Positions 1-6,592 of a DNA stretch of 9,998 nt are shown here, in pieces (within the stretch, counting starts at the first letter, position 1; each line of letters starts with the position of its first letter). The notes beneath the pieces are model-generated. The model was not told where the DNA came from and searched no databases. It worked only from the letters and a program-made list of their open reading frames with translations. The stretch is from DATBAK01 sp038240075. Lineage in GTDB: Bacteria; Actinomycetota; Acidimicrobiia; IMCC26256; PALSA-610. The translations under genes were made by a program, and so were the position numbers. The stretch is from positions 1-9,998 of the forward strand of contig JBBSEC010000138.1 of NCBI GenBank assembly GCA_038240075.1. The letters run 5' to 3'.

Positions 1-380
1 CCGTGTTGATCCACGAGGCCGATCGCACACTCTGGGACGCGATCTACCCCGAGCGCGCGCCCGACGGCCCGTTGCGCCACGGTGACGAGTTGCGCGTCGC
101 GGGCCACGACCTGCGCGTGCTGCACACCCCTGGTCACTCGCCGGGCGGGGTCTGCCTCCTCATGCCCGACGGTCACGTCTTCGGAGGCGACACGCTGTTC
201 CGCGGCGGACCGGGGGCGACCGGACGTTCGGGCTCCGACTTCCCCACGATCATCGAGTCGATTCGCACCCGACTCTTGACCCTCCCACCGACCACGGTCG
301 TCCACACGGGTCACGGCGACACCACCACGATCGGCGATGAGGCACCCCACCTCGACGAGTGGATCGCACGTGGTCACTGA
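1..380 (+). CDS. Metallo-beta-lactamase-fold hydrolase, glyoxalase II-like (5' end missing)
   Basis: This is the C-terminal part of a metallo-beta-lactamase superfamily hydrolase. The frame is open at the window's left edge and ends with TGA at 378-380. Visible motifs are TPGHSPGG (third metal-ligand motif), GGDTLF (bridging aspartate) and the C-terminal VHTGHGDTTTIGDE block, which supplies the last histidine ligand. That spacing resembles the small glyoxalase II/YcbL-like hydrolases, which use a zinc or iron pair to hydrolyse thioesters or related bonds; the actual substrate is unknown. The N-terminal HxHxDH motif must lie upstream of the window. No signal peptide can be judged because the start is absent. 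The following dehydrogenase gene begins inside its last codons, so the two are probably co-transcribed and translationally coupled. The family call is firm; the glyoxalase assignment is only a subfamily guess. Confidence 0.88.
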   Translation, partial: VLIHEADRTLWDAIYPERAPDGPLRHGDELRVAGHDLRVLHTPGHSPGGVCLLMPDGHVFGGDTLFRGGPGATGRSGSDFPTIIESIRTRLLTLPPTTVVHTGHGDTTTIGDEAPHLDEWIARGH

Positions 381-1146
381 GCATTCCGACGATGCGCGTA
401 CCGCTTGGGTCACCGGTGCGTCATCGGGTATCGGGCAGGCGATCGCGGTCGCACTCGGCGGCCTGGGTTGGCGCGTGGCCATCGGCGCACGCGGAGTCGA
501 GAGGCTCGCGCAGACGGCCGTGCAGATCACGGCCGCCGGCGGCACACCGTTCGTGCACGCGCTCGACGTGTGCGACCCCACGAGCGTCGACGCGTTCTGC
601 GCGGCCGCGCAGCACGCGCTCGGGCCGGTCGACGTGCTGGTGAACAACGCGGGCATCGCGTGGCCGGGCGCGCTCCACGAAGTTGACGACGACGTGCACC
701 GCCGCGTCGTCGAGACCAACCTGCTCGGACCGATCTACGTGACCCGACGCGCGGTGCGATCGATGCTCGACCGCGCGGCCCCGGGCGACGTCGTGTTCGT
801 CTCGTCCGACGTGACGGTGCACCCGCGTCCGCAGATGCCCGCGTACGGTGCGAGCAAGGCCGGAGTCGAGCACCTCGCGAACACGGTGAGCATGGAGCTC
901 GAAGGCACGGGCATCCGCGTCAGCGTGGTGCGGGTTGGTCCGACCCTCACCGGCTTCGGTGACGAGTGGGATACCGCGGTCTTCGACTCGCTGTTGCCGG
1001 AGTGGCAGCGGTTCGGGTTGCAGCGGCACTGGAACACCAACGCCGTGGCGACGATTGCGCGGGCGGTCGTGATGGTCGTGACGCTCGAACCCGGCACATC
1101 GGTCCCGGTCGTCGAGCTGCAACCGACGCCGCCGCGGGCTATTTGA
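370..1146 (+). CDS. Short-chain dehydrogenase/reductase (SDR family)
   Basis: A classical SDR of about 258 residues, the usual length for a cytoplasmic NAD(P)-dependent oxidoreductase. Residues 15-22 are the TGASSGIG dinucleotide-binding loop, NNAG is at 92-95, the structural Asn is N117 in ETNLLG, and the catalytic set is S146, Y159 and K163 (YGASK). The basic residue after the second strand (GAR, R41) hints at NADP(H) preference, which is inference. I place the start at GTG 370, which overlaps the upstream hydrolase stop (378-380) by 11 bases; the next upstream candidate (ATG 337) would add 11 unlikely residues deep inside that gene. The 3' end overlaps the convergent cyclase-family gene by 8 bases. 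The substrate cannot be told from the sequence. Confidence 0.92.
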   Translation: MVTEHSDDARTAWVTGASSGIGQAIAVALGGLGWRVAIGARGVERLAQTAVQITAAGGTPFVHALDVCDPTSVDAFCAAAQHALGPVDVLVNNAGIAWPGALHEVDDDVHRRVVETNLLGPIYVTRRAVRSMLDRAAPGDVVFVSSDVTVHPRPQMPAYGASKAGVEHLANTVSMELEGTGIRVSVVRVGPTLTGFGDEWDTAVFDSLLPEWQRFGLQRHWNTNAVATIARAVVMVVTLEPGTSVPVVELQPTPPRAI

Positions 1147-2074
1147 CGGCGGTCGGCGCGACCGGCGCGCCGACCGCGTGCGTCACTGGCAACGGCGTCG
1201 CCGACAGCAGGAAATCGGATTGACCGTCGGCGGCACAGTCGGCCGCGAGGGCGTCGAGGTTCCACACCTGGCCCTGGAGCAGGCCCATGTCGCGCAGGTG
1301 GAGCATGTGGACGGGCATGAACACCTTGGGGTCCTCGCAGGGGTAGACCTCGAACGTGAGCGTGTCGGTGGCGACCGCCGCGATGTCGTGGTCGCGCATC
1401 CAGGGGATCGTGCTCGTCGACAGTCCCGGCGACGGGAACGAGTAGCGCTTGCGCTGCCCCAGTCCGAGCCAGTGCATCTGGCCGGTCCGGATCAGCACGG
1501 CGTCGCCGGCCTCGACCGTGAGACCGGCCGCGGTTGCCGCGCCGTCGAGGTCGTCGGCGGTGATCGCGTAGTTGTCGTCGAAGTGGTCGACGCCGTGGAG
1601 GCGCGCGATGTCGAGCAGCACGCCGCGCGTCACGATCGGGCCGACGTGCTCGATGCCGAGCCGGGTCGCGCCGCCCTCGGCCGTGATGACCGCGTCGTCG
1701 ATGTCGTTGTAGAGCCGGCCCTCGTAGCCGACGTGCGCGAGCGAGTCCCAGTGCGTCGCGGCCTGCGAGCCCATCGTGAACGCGTCGTCGCTCGTGGTGA
1801 AGTCGGCGGTGTCGCCGGTGAAGCTCAGGTTCACGCAGAAGGTGTTGAGCGCAGGGTTCGTGCGCAGCGGCATGTTGACGTTGTCCCATTGCGGGCCGTC
1901 GGAGTCGAAAGGGATCGCGAGCGAGAACACGCGTCCGGTGCGCACCGCAGCGACCCCGCGCAGCACCGCGTCGGGCGTGATGAGGTTGGGGGTGCCGCGT
2001 TCGTCGTCGCTCCCCCAACGGCCCCAGTTCGAGACCCGCGCCGAGAGCTCGCGCAGTGCGTCCGTGAGCGGCAT
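1139..2074 (-). CDS. Cyclase family protein (kynurenine formamidase-like metal hydrolase)
   Basis: A 311-residue protein of the cyclase/Zn-dependent kynurenine formamidase superfamily, whose members hydrolyse amides or cyclise polyketides with a bound metal. The signature is QAATHWDSLAH (Q104-H114), the counterpart of the family's HxGTHxDxPxH: T107, H108, D110 and H114 are kept, while the first His is replaced by Gln, as in the larger variants carrying a THWD or TQWD block. Other conserved stretches are GDAVLIRTG (190-198), SPGLSTSTIPWMRDHDIAAV (about 215-234) and the C-terminal HxLxxxG region. The start at ATG 2074 is preceded by GAAGGAAG (complement of 2081-2088) with 6-base spacing, a clear ribosome binding site; the frame stays open further upstream, but that part is antisense to the divergent methyltransferase. 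The substrate is unknown, and true kynurenine formamidase activity should not be assumed. Confidence 0.9.
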   Translation of the reverse strand: MPLTDALRELSARVSNWGRWGSDDERGTPNLITPDAVLRGVAAVRTGRVFSLAIPFDSDGPQWDNVNMPLRTNPALNTFCVNLSFTGDTADFTTSDDAFTMGSQAATHWDSLAHVGYEGRLYNDIDDAVITAEGGATRLGIEHVGPIVTRGVLLDIARLHGVDHFDDNYAITADDLDGAATAAGLTVEAGDAVLIRTGQMHWLGLGQRKRYSFPSPGLSTSTIPWMRDHDIAAVATDTLTFEVYPCEDPKVFMPVHMLHLRDMGLLQGQVWNLDALAADCAADGQSDFLLSATPLPVTHAVGAPVAPTAVK

Positions 2075-2115
2075 CGCAGGCTTCCTTCGTGTCGGCTGGC
2101 GGAGCGGGCGCAGCG

Positions 2116-2121
2116 TAACGT
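2116..2121 (+). promoter_or_regulatory. Putative -10 element of a leaderless methyltransferase transcript
   Basis: TAACGT fits the actinobacterial TANNNT -10 consensus and lies 7 bases before GTG 2129. There is no good Shine-Dalgarno sequence at that distance, so a leaderless mRNA beginning at or next to the start codon is the simplest reading. No convincing -35 box is visible. It lies in the 54-base divergent gap shared with the cyclase-family gene. Confidence 0.4.
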
Positions 2122-2128
2122 GACCCCG

Positions 2129-2758
2129 GTGAGCGGCGGCGAAGGCTTCCCCGACGGCTTCTTCTCCCGCACTGACGAGACGCCCGACACCGCGTTCTAC
2201 GACCCGGTTCGCCTCGTCACCCACATCGACGACGGCGCGATCGCGGCGGTCGGCGCGCTCTACCGGGAGCTCGGGATCGACGGCGACGTGGTCGACCTGA
2301 TGTCGTCGTGGGTCTCCCACTTCGAGCCGGCTCCTCGGAATCTCACGGTGCTCGGCATGAACGCGTACGAGCTCGATCGCAACCCGATGGCGACAACGCG
2401 CGTCCTGCACGATCTCAACGCGGAGCCGACCCTGCCGTTCGCCGACGCGACGTTCGATGCGGCCGTGTGCTGTGTGTCGGTCGACTATCTCGTGCGCCCG
2501 ATCGAGGTGTTCCGGGAGGTCGGTCGCGTGCTGCGGCCCGGCGGCGGGTTCGTGTGCACGTTCAGCAACCGTCTCTTCCCGACAAAGGCGATCCACGGTT
2601 GGCTGGCCACCGGCGATACCGGTCACGTCGCCATCGTCGAGCGCTACTTCGAGCACGCAGGTTCGTTCTTGCCGGCGACCGCGCGACGCTGCACGCCCCC
2701 GGGCCCCGGCGATCCGCTCTACGGCGTGTGGGCGTACACACCCGGCAGCGACGCGTGA
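2129..2758 (+). CDS. Class I SAM-dependent methyltransferase-domain protein, atypical motif I
   Basis: About 209 residues. The methyltransferase-like core shows DVVDLMSSWVSH (about 53-64) where the glycine-rich SAM loop normally sits, then VLGMNAYELDRNP (74-86), LPFADATFDAAVCCVSVDYL (102-121) and the strand-4/5 block EVGRVLRPGGGFVCTFSNR (130-148), followed by FPTKAI. This combination matches a recognised group of methyltransferase-domain proteins whose substrate I do not know. I chose GTG 2129 because a TANNNT hexamer sits 7 bases upstream; GTG 2120 (three residues longer) is an equally legal start. The TGA stop overlaps the GTG start of the next small gene in a GTGA arrangement, indicating translational coupling. 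Catalytic activity is uncertain because motif I is unusual. No membrane segment or signal peptide is seen. Confidence 0.85.
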   Translation: MSGGEGFPDGFFSRTDETPDTAFYDPVRLVTHIDDGAIAAVGALYRELGIDGDVVDLMSSWVSHFEPAPRNLTVLGMNAYELDRNPMATTRVLHDLNAEPTLPFADATFDAAVCCVSVDYLVRPIEVFREVGRVLRPGGGFVCTFSNRLFPTKAIHGWLATGDTGHVAIVERYFEHAGSFLPATARRCTPPGPGDPLYGVWAYTPGSDA

Positions 2759-2928
2759 CCATCGCGACGGTGATCGTCTGCGTCGACTGCGGCGGGCGCG
2801 CGCACCTCGTGCAGGCCCTCGATCCCGAGAACCTTCCCGAGCCCGGCGACATCCTCACCTACCGCTGCGAAGACTGCGCCGACCGCTGGGACCTCGTCGT
2901 CGACGAAGACGACCTCGTCGACCCGTAA
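2755..2928 (+). CDS. Small two-CxxC zinc-ribbon-like protein
   Basis: A 57-residue protein that begins at GTG 2755, overlapping the methyltransferase stop by four bases (GTGA). It holds two CxxC pairs, CVDC near residue 9 and CEDC near residue 39, about 30 residues apart, which is the layout of a small zinc ribbon. Between them lies an acidic, proline-containing stretch, and the tail is strongly acidic (DEDDLVDP). Third codon positions are almost all G or C, supporting genuine coding. The function is unknown; coupling suggests it works with, or is regulated together with, the methyltransferase. Metal binding is inferred from the cysteine pattern only. Confidence 0.72.
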   Translation: MTIATVIVCVDCGGRAHLVQALDPENLPEPGDILTYRCEDCADRWDLVVDEDDLVDP

Positions 2929-2958
2929 CTCCCGCCCCGTCGCCCCGTCGCCCCCGCT

Positions 2959-3008
2959 TCCCTGGTACTGCACTTTCTCCGCATACGACATGGGTGCAGT
3001 ACCAGGGA
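2959..3008. repeat. Perfect 15-bp inverted repeat with 20-base spacer
   Basis: Left arm TCCCTGGTACTGCAC (2959-2973) is the exact reverse complement of 2994-3008, separated by 20 bases. It sits in the gap between the two-CxxC gene and the P-loop gene. There is no T-run after either arm, so it is not a typical intrinsic terminator, and it is less GC-rich than its surroundings. It could be a dispersed REP-like palindrome, a protein-binding operator or a factor-assisted terminator; the sequence alone does not decide. Confidence 0.75.
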
Positions 3009-3060
3009 TTGGCAACCCATCTCGCACCCCGCGTCGAAACCGATGAGCAACAATCGTGGC

Positions 3061-3603
3061 ATGGCCTCACTGCTCGTCGTCACCGGACCGCCGGGCGCCG
3101 GAAAGTCGACGGTCGCGCGCATACTCGCGAATCGCTTCGAGCCCAGCGTCCTCGTGGAGGGTGACGCGTTCTTCGGCTTCCTCGCGCGTGGCGCGATCGA
3201 ACCGTGGCTTCCCGAGTCGGACGCGCAGAACGACGTCGTCACGCGCGCGGGCGCCGTCGCCGCGGGCTGTTACGCGAGCGGCGGGTTCACGACCCTCTAC
3301 GACGGCGTGGTGGGTCCGTGGTTCCTCCCGACGTTCGCGGCGGCGACCGCGCTCGACGGCATCGACTACGCGATCCTCCTGCCGTCGGTCGACTGCTGCG
3401 TGCAACGCGTCGCAACCCGGCACGACCACGAGTTCACCAACGCACCCGCGACGCACAAGATGCACGCAGAGTTCGCGAAAGCCGCGGTCGACTCACGGCA
3501 CGTGTTCGTCGACCCGCCGGATCAACCCGAACGCGTCGCCGACCTCATCGTCACGAGATGGGAAACGGGCTCACTGCTGTACGCGGGCACGCCGCCACGT
3601 TAA
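3061..3603 (+). CDS. P-loop NTPase, small kinase-like (AAA_33 / zeta-toxin-like fold)
   Basis: A 180-residue cytoplasmic P-loop protein. The Walker A motif GPPGAGKST is at residues 9-17, followed by VEGDAFF (32-38), whose Asp sits where related small-molecule kinases such as chloramphenicol phosphotransferase and gluconokinase keep a catalytic acid. A lid-like segment with RVATRHDHEF (116-125) follows. This architecture suggests ATP-dependent phosphorylation of a small molecule; the substrate is not visible. I prefer ATG 3061 over ATG 3043 because MASLLVVTGPPG gives the normal short lead into strand 1 and the extra six residues look unstructured; neither start has a good ribosome binding site. 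No antitoxin-like partner is adjacent, so a toxin role is not supported. It is probably transcribed on its own. Confidence 0.82.
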   Translation: MASLLVVTGPPGAGKSTVARILANRFEPSVLVEGDAFFGFLARGAIEPWLPESDAQNDVVTRAGAVAAGCYASGGFTTLYDGVVGPWFLPTFAAATALDGIDYAILLPSVDCCVQRVATRHDHEFTNAPATHKMHAEFAKAAVDSRHVFVDPPDQPERVADLIVTRWETGSLLYAGTPPR

Positions 3604-3756
3604 GTCTCTTGGTTTAGTTCGCGTTGCTGACGGGTACGTGACTTCCAGCGTGGCTCGACCACGCGCGGCTTCGGGTCGGCGAGTCCCGAGTGCGTCGACC
3701 TTTGGTCGCGACGGAGTGTTCCGTCACTTCTCATCCACCAACGCAGGGGGAAATGC

Positions 3757-4296
3757 ATGAAGCGATTCTTGACCGGTTCGTTGATGTTGGGCTTGACGCT
3801 CGCAATGGGTGTCGCAGTCGCCGGGCCCGGTGGCGCGGTCGTCCATTCGCAGAGCTGCGCGCACATGACGGGCACGGCAACGCTGGCGCCGGGGCTTTCG
3901 GCCACGCCGACCAATCAGACGGCAACCGCCAAGGCGTTCATGACCACGTGCACGCCGGTTGCGACGACCGGCGGTTCCGGTGCGACGACCGCGAAGCTCA
4001 CGATCGTGAAGGGCTCGTGCGCCAAGCTCGCGACCGGCAACCAGACCTTCAGCGGTACGGCATCGACGAAGTGGAAGAACGCGAAGGTGTCGAACTACAC
4101 GCTGACGTTCAAGACCGGCACCGGCTCGAACGCCACGGTCGCGACGATCACCGGCAAGGTCTCGGCCGGACTGTTCGTCGGTAAGGCAGTGACGGGTGCG
4201 ATCAAGTTCACGCCCAAGGCCGGCGAGAACTGCAGCGCCGGACACCCCATCAAGGACCTCACGTTCACGAACACCAAGCCGTTCGTGGTCGGGTAA
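3757..4296 (+). CDS. Exported four-cysteine protein of unknown function
   Basis: A 179-residue protein starting at ATG 3757 behind a strong AGGGGG ribosome binding site (3745-3750, 6-base spacing). Residues 1-22 form a Sec-type signal peptide: MKR, a hydrophobic core, then a likely AVA-type cleavage site before GPGG. The mature part is rich in Thr, Ser, Gly, Ala and Lys with alternating polar and hydrophobic stretches, suggesting a beta-rich extracellular fold. Four cysteines (34, 65, 88, 159) could form two disulfides. I recognise no catalytic motif, lipobox or sorting signal. It has its own 153-base upstream region and is followed by a very strong hairpin, so it looks like a single-gene unit. 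Confidence 0.85.
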   Translation: MKRFLTGSLMLGLTLAMGVAVAGPGGAVVHSQSCAHMTGTATLAPGLSATPTNQTATAKAFMTTCTPVATTGGSGATTAKLTIVKGSCAKLATGNQTFSGTASTKWKNAKVSNYTLTFKTGTGSNATVATITGKVSAGLFVGKAVTGAIKFTPKAGENCSAGHPIKDLTFTNTKPFVVG

Positions 4297-4321
4297 TCGA
4301 ACGCAATCCCTGTAGCGCACT

Positions 4322-4372
4322 GTGCTCCCGCGGTGCTCCGACGCTTCGGCGCCGGAGCGCCGCGGGAGTCAC
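4322..4372 (+). terminator. Strong UUCG-capped hairpin, probable terminator of the exported-protein gene
   Basis: Arms 4325-4340 and 4353-4368 pair over 16 bases with a single G-U wobble; an outer GTG/CAC extension (4322-4324 with 4370-4372, one bulged base) lengthens the stem. The 12-base loop folds further as CGC-TTCG-GCG, a C(UUCG)G tetraloop. No T-run follows, so it would be an L-shaped (U-less) terminator, an mRNA-stabilising 3' structure, or both. It begins 25 bases after the stop at 4296 and ends 41 bases before the next gene. Confidence 0.7.
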
Positions 4373-4401
4373 GCGTTGGGGGTGGGTTCGAGAGTCGGTT
4401 C

Positions 4402-4407
4402 TAGAGT
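4402..4407 (+). promoter_or_regulatory. Putative -10 element of a leaderless J-domain gene
   Basis: TAGAGT matches TANNNT and ends 6 bases before GTG 4414, which would put transcription initiation on the start codon. No Shine-Dalgarno sequence is present at normal spacing. A TTGGGG at 4376-4381 is too far away (20 bases) to be a confident -35 box. Confidence 0.45.
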
Positions 4408-4413
4408 GATCGC

Positions 4414-5175
4414 GTGCGCACGCGCGATTGGGCGACGGTCGATTTCTACGCGGTCTTGGGGGTCGAACCGACGGCGACGGCCGACGAGGTCAACCTCGCG
4501 TTCCGCGACCTCGCGAAGCGGCTGCACCCCGATCGCGTCGGCGACGCGTCAGCGGAGGCGGAGCGGTTCAAGTTGGTCACCGCCGCGTACGACGTGCTCG
4601 GGAGCGAGCGGTTGCGCCGCAGCTACGACGACGTTCGAATCGACGTCGCGCCTCCGACCGTCGGCGGAACGCCCGCGACCGCCGGCGCCACGCAATCGGT
4701 CATGCCGAAGGCCGCGACCCGCGTGCTCGCACCCGAGGTGGTGCGGCGCAACGGGCGGCGATGGGTCGTCGCCGGCGTCGCGGTGTCGATCGTCGGCATC
4801 GTCGTCGCCGGGCTGATCGTCCACCTGCAGATGAACGAGCGCACGCGGCGGGCGGGACGCGTGAAGACCGACGCGTTCCTCGTCGTCACACCGACCCGCA
4901 CCGATGTCCGGTTCACGACCGCGTCCGGCGCGGTCGTCCAGGTCGCCGAGCCCGCGCGCGTGAACCCGGGAGCCGACAGCAACGGCGAGCGGATCACGGT
5001 GCTCTACCGGTCCGATCGGCCGGCCGACGTGATCATCGACGAGAGCACCGCCGCGCGCGACATCACGTTGTGGATCGTCGCGTTGAAGCTGCTCGTCGGC
5101 GGCCCGGTGTTCCTCGGGGTCGGTATCCGGCGCCTGCACCAGGCGCGCGAGCGCCTCGGTCGCGTCAGCGCGTAG
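4414..5175 (+). CDS. Membrane-anchored J-domain (DnaJ-like) protein
   Basis: A 253-residue protein. Residues about 9-73 form a J-domain: DFYAVLGVEPTATADEV, then the diagnostic HPD at 38-40, then FKLVTAAYDVLGSERLRRSYD. J-domains stimulate the ATPase of DnaK/Hsp70 chaperones. A Pro/Ala/Thr-rich linker follows (about 78-110). Two hydrophobic segments (about 117-137 and 218-238) flank a roughly 80-residue region containing GERITVLYRSDRPADVIID, which resembles DUF3592-type domains that sit between two membrane helices. The J-domain should face the cytoplasm and the middle region the cell exterior. There are no G/F or zinc-finger regions, so this is not a canonical DnaJ or CbpA. GTG 4414 is supported by a TANNNT hexamer 6 bases upstream. 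The 3' end overlaps the convergent amidase gene by 11 bases. Confidence 0.85.
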   Translation: MRTRDWATVDFYAVLGVEPTATADEVNLAFRDLAKRLHPDRVGDASAEAERFKLVTAAYDVLGSERLRRSYDDVRIDVAPPTVGGTPATAGATQSVMPKAATRVLAPEVVRRNGRRWVVAGVAVSIVGIVVAGLIVHLQMNERTRRAGRVKTDAFLVVTPTRTDVRFTTASGAVVQVAEPARVNPGADSNGERITVLYRSDRPADVIIDESTAARDITLWIVALKLLVGGPVFLGVGIRRLHQARERLGRVSA

Positions 5176-6592
5176 GCGCCCGGAGCGGCCACGGCCGCGC
5201 CTGCTCGAGCACGCGCGCCAGCCGGAGGCACACATCGTCACGGTGACGGTCCGCCATGAGCTGCAGCCCGACCGGCAGGCCTTCGACCGTCACTCCCGCC
5301 GGCACCGAGATGGCCGGCGAGCCCCAGAGGTTGGAGAGCATGGCGAACGGCACCGACATGCCTCCGTGCACGCGTCGGCCCATGATCTCCGTCGGCATCG
5401 GGCCTTCGGCCGCGAACGCAGGAATCGCGGTCATCGGCGTGGCGAGCACGTCGACCGTGTCGAACAGGTCGGCCATCGCGTCTTCGATAGCCAGCCGCGA
5501 CCGCAGCAGCGCGCCGAACTTGGGCAGCGTCACCTTCGCCGCGGAGTCGAAGCCGGGGCGCACGCGCGGGTCGAGCTCGTCGGCGCGTTCGGGCCAGCAT
5601 CCGTCGGGGATGTGCACCCACATGTCGGCGCCACCGGTCCGGCTCCACACCGGGATCGGGTCCGCGAACTCGAACGTGCGCGCGTCGAACGCGAGCGAGC
5701 CCGCGGCGACGAGTGCCTCGAAGGCCTCGTGCGCGATCGCGGCAACCTCGGGATCGACGACCGCGAAGCCGAGGTCGCTCGACCACGCGATCCGGAGGCC
5801 GTCGACGTCGAGCGTCTCGATCGCATCCTCGTAGCGCACCGTCGGCGCGGGAAGGGAGCTGCGGTCGCGCCGGTGCGGCCCCGCCATCACGTCGAGCAGC
5901 CGCGCGCTGTCGGCGACGGTCGTCGTGAGCGCGCCGACCACCGTGGTCTGGCCGTAGCGGCTCGCCATCGCGTCGGGAATGCGGCCGTAGGAGCCCTTGA
6001 GCCCGACGAGACCGCAGAACCCCGCGGGCGTCCGCGTCGAGCCTCCCCCGTCGCTCGACGTCGCGAAAGGCACCATCCCCGACGACACCGCGGCCGCCGA
6101 ACCACCACTCGACCCGCCTGGCGTCCGTTCCGGGTTCCACGGGTTGCGGGTCACGCCGAGCGCGGGGCTCGCGGTGTACGCGAACGTCCCGAACTCCGGG
6201 GCCGCGGTCTTGCCGATCGGGATCGCGCCCGCGGCGCGGATGCGCTCGACGTGCAACGCATCGCGTTCCACGGGCGGCAAGCCGAGGTACCAACGCGAGC
6301 CGTGCGTCGTCGGCATGCCCGCGCAGTCGTCGAGATCCTTCACTCCGAACGGAACGCCGGCGAGCGGACCGGGATCTTCACCCGCGGCGACACGCGCGTC
6401 GACGCGCGCGGCATCGCCGAGCGCGCCCTGCGCGTCGAGATGCACGAACGCGTTCAGCTCCGGATTCGCGGCTTCGATCGCGGCGAGGCACTGCTCCGTG
6501 AGCGCGACGGCCGATCGTTCGCCGCGCCTCACCGCGTCGGCGGCGGCGATCGCGGACGGCATGGTCGTGGTCTCAGTCACCGGTCTCTCCAT
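5165..6592 (-). CDS. Amidase-signature family enzyme
   Basis: A 475-residue amidase-signature hydrolase, the normal family length. The Ser-cisSer-Lys triad is intact: K85 in VPFGVKD, cis-Ser S161 in TPGGSSGGSAAAV, and nucleophile S185 in DGGGSTRTPAG; the spacings of 76 and 24 residues match the family. The C-terminal block LSNLWGSPAISVPAGV followed by LPVGLQLMA is also typical. Such enzymes hydrolyse amides; GatA function is unlikely because no gatC or gatB is nearby. The start is ATG 6592, which overlaps the upstream DinB-like gene by 20 bases; GTG 6580, four codons in, is also plausible because GGAGAG lies just before it. The gene is second in a two-gene minus-strand operon. No signal peptide is visible, so the enzyme is probably cytoplasmic. 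The substrate is unknown. Confidence 0.93.
   Translation of the reverse strand: MERPVTETTTMPSAIAAADAVRRGERSAVALTEQCLAAIEAANPELNAFVHLDAQGALGDAARVDARVAAGEDPGPLAGVPFGVKDLDDCAGMPTTHGSRWYLGLPPVERDALHVERIRAAGAIPIGKTAAPEFGTFAYTASPALGVTRNPWNPERTPGGSSGGSAAAVSSGMVPFATSSDGGGSTRTPAGFCGLVGLKGSYGRIPDAMASRYGQTTVVGALTTTVADSARLLDVMAGPHRRDRSSLPAPTVRYEDAIETLDVDGLRIAWSSDLGFAVVDPEVAAIAHEAFEALVAAGSLAFDARTFEFADPIPVWSRTGGADMWVHIPDGCWPERADELDPRVRPGFDSAAKVTLPKFGALLRSRLAIEDAMADLFDTVDVLATPMTAIPAFAAEGPMPTEIMGRRVHGGMSVPFAMLSNLWGSPAISVPAGVTVEGLPVGLQLMADRHRDDVCLRLARVLEQARPWPLRAPTR

Noticed and set aside
1178..2128. Upstream extension of the methyltransferase frame
   Set aside because: It is antisense to the cyclase-family gene and has no recognisable domain; the true start lies at about 2120-2129.
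3061..3603. P-loop protein considered as a zeta-type toxin
   Set aside because: No small antitoxin gene is adjacent and the motifs fit small-molecule kinases equally well.
3648..3725. Two 6-bp hairpins (3648-3664 and 3710-3725) upstream of the exported-protein gene, considered as a riboswitch or attenuator
   Set aside because: Such short stems are expected by chance in GC-rich DNA, and no known riboswitch consensus is visible.
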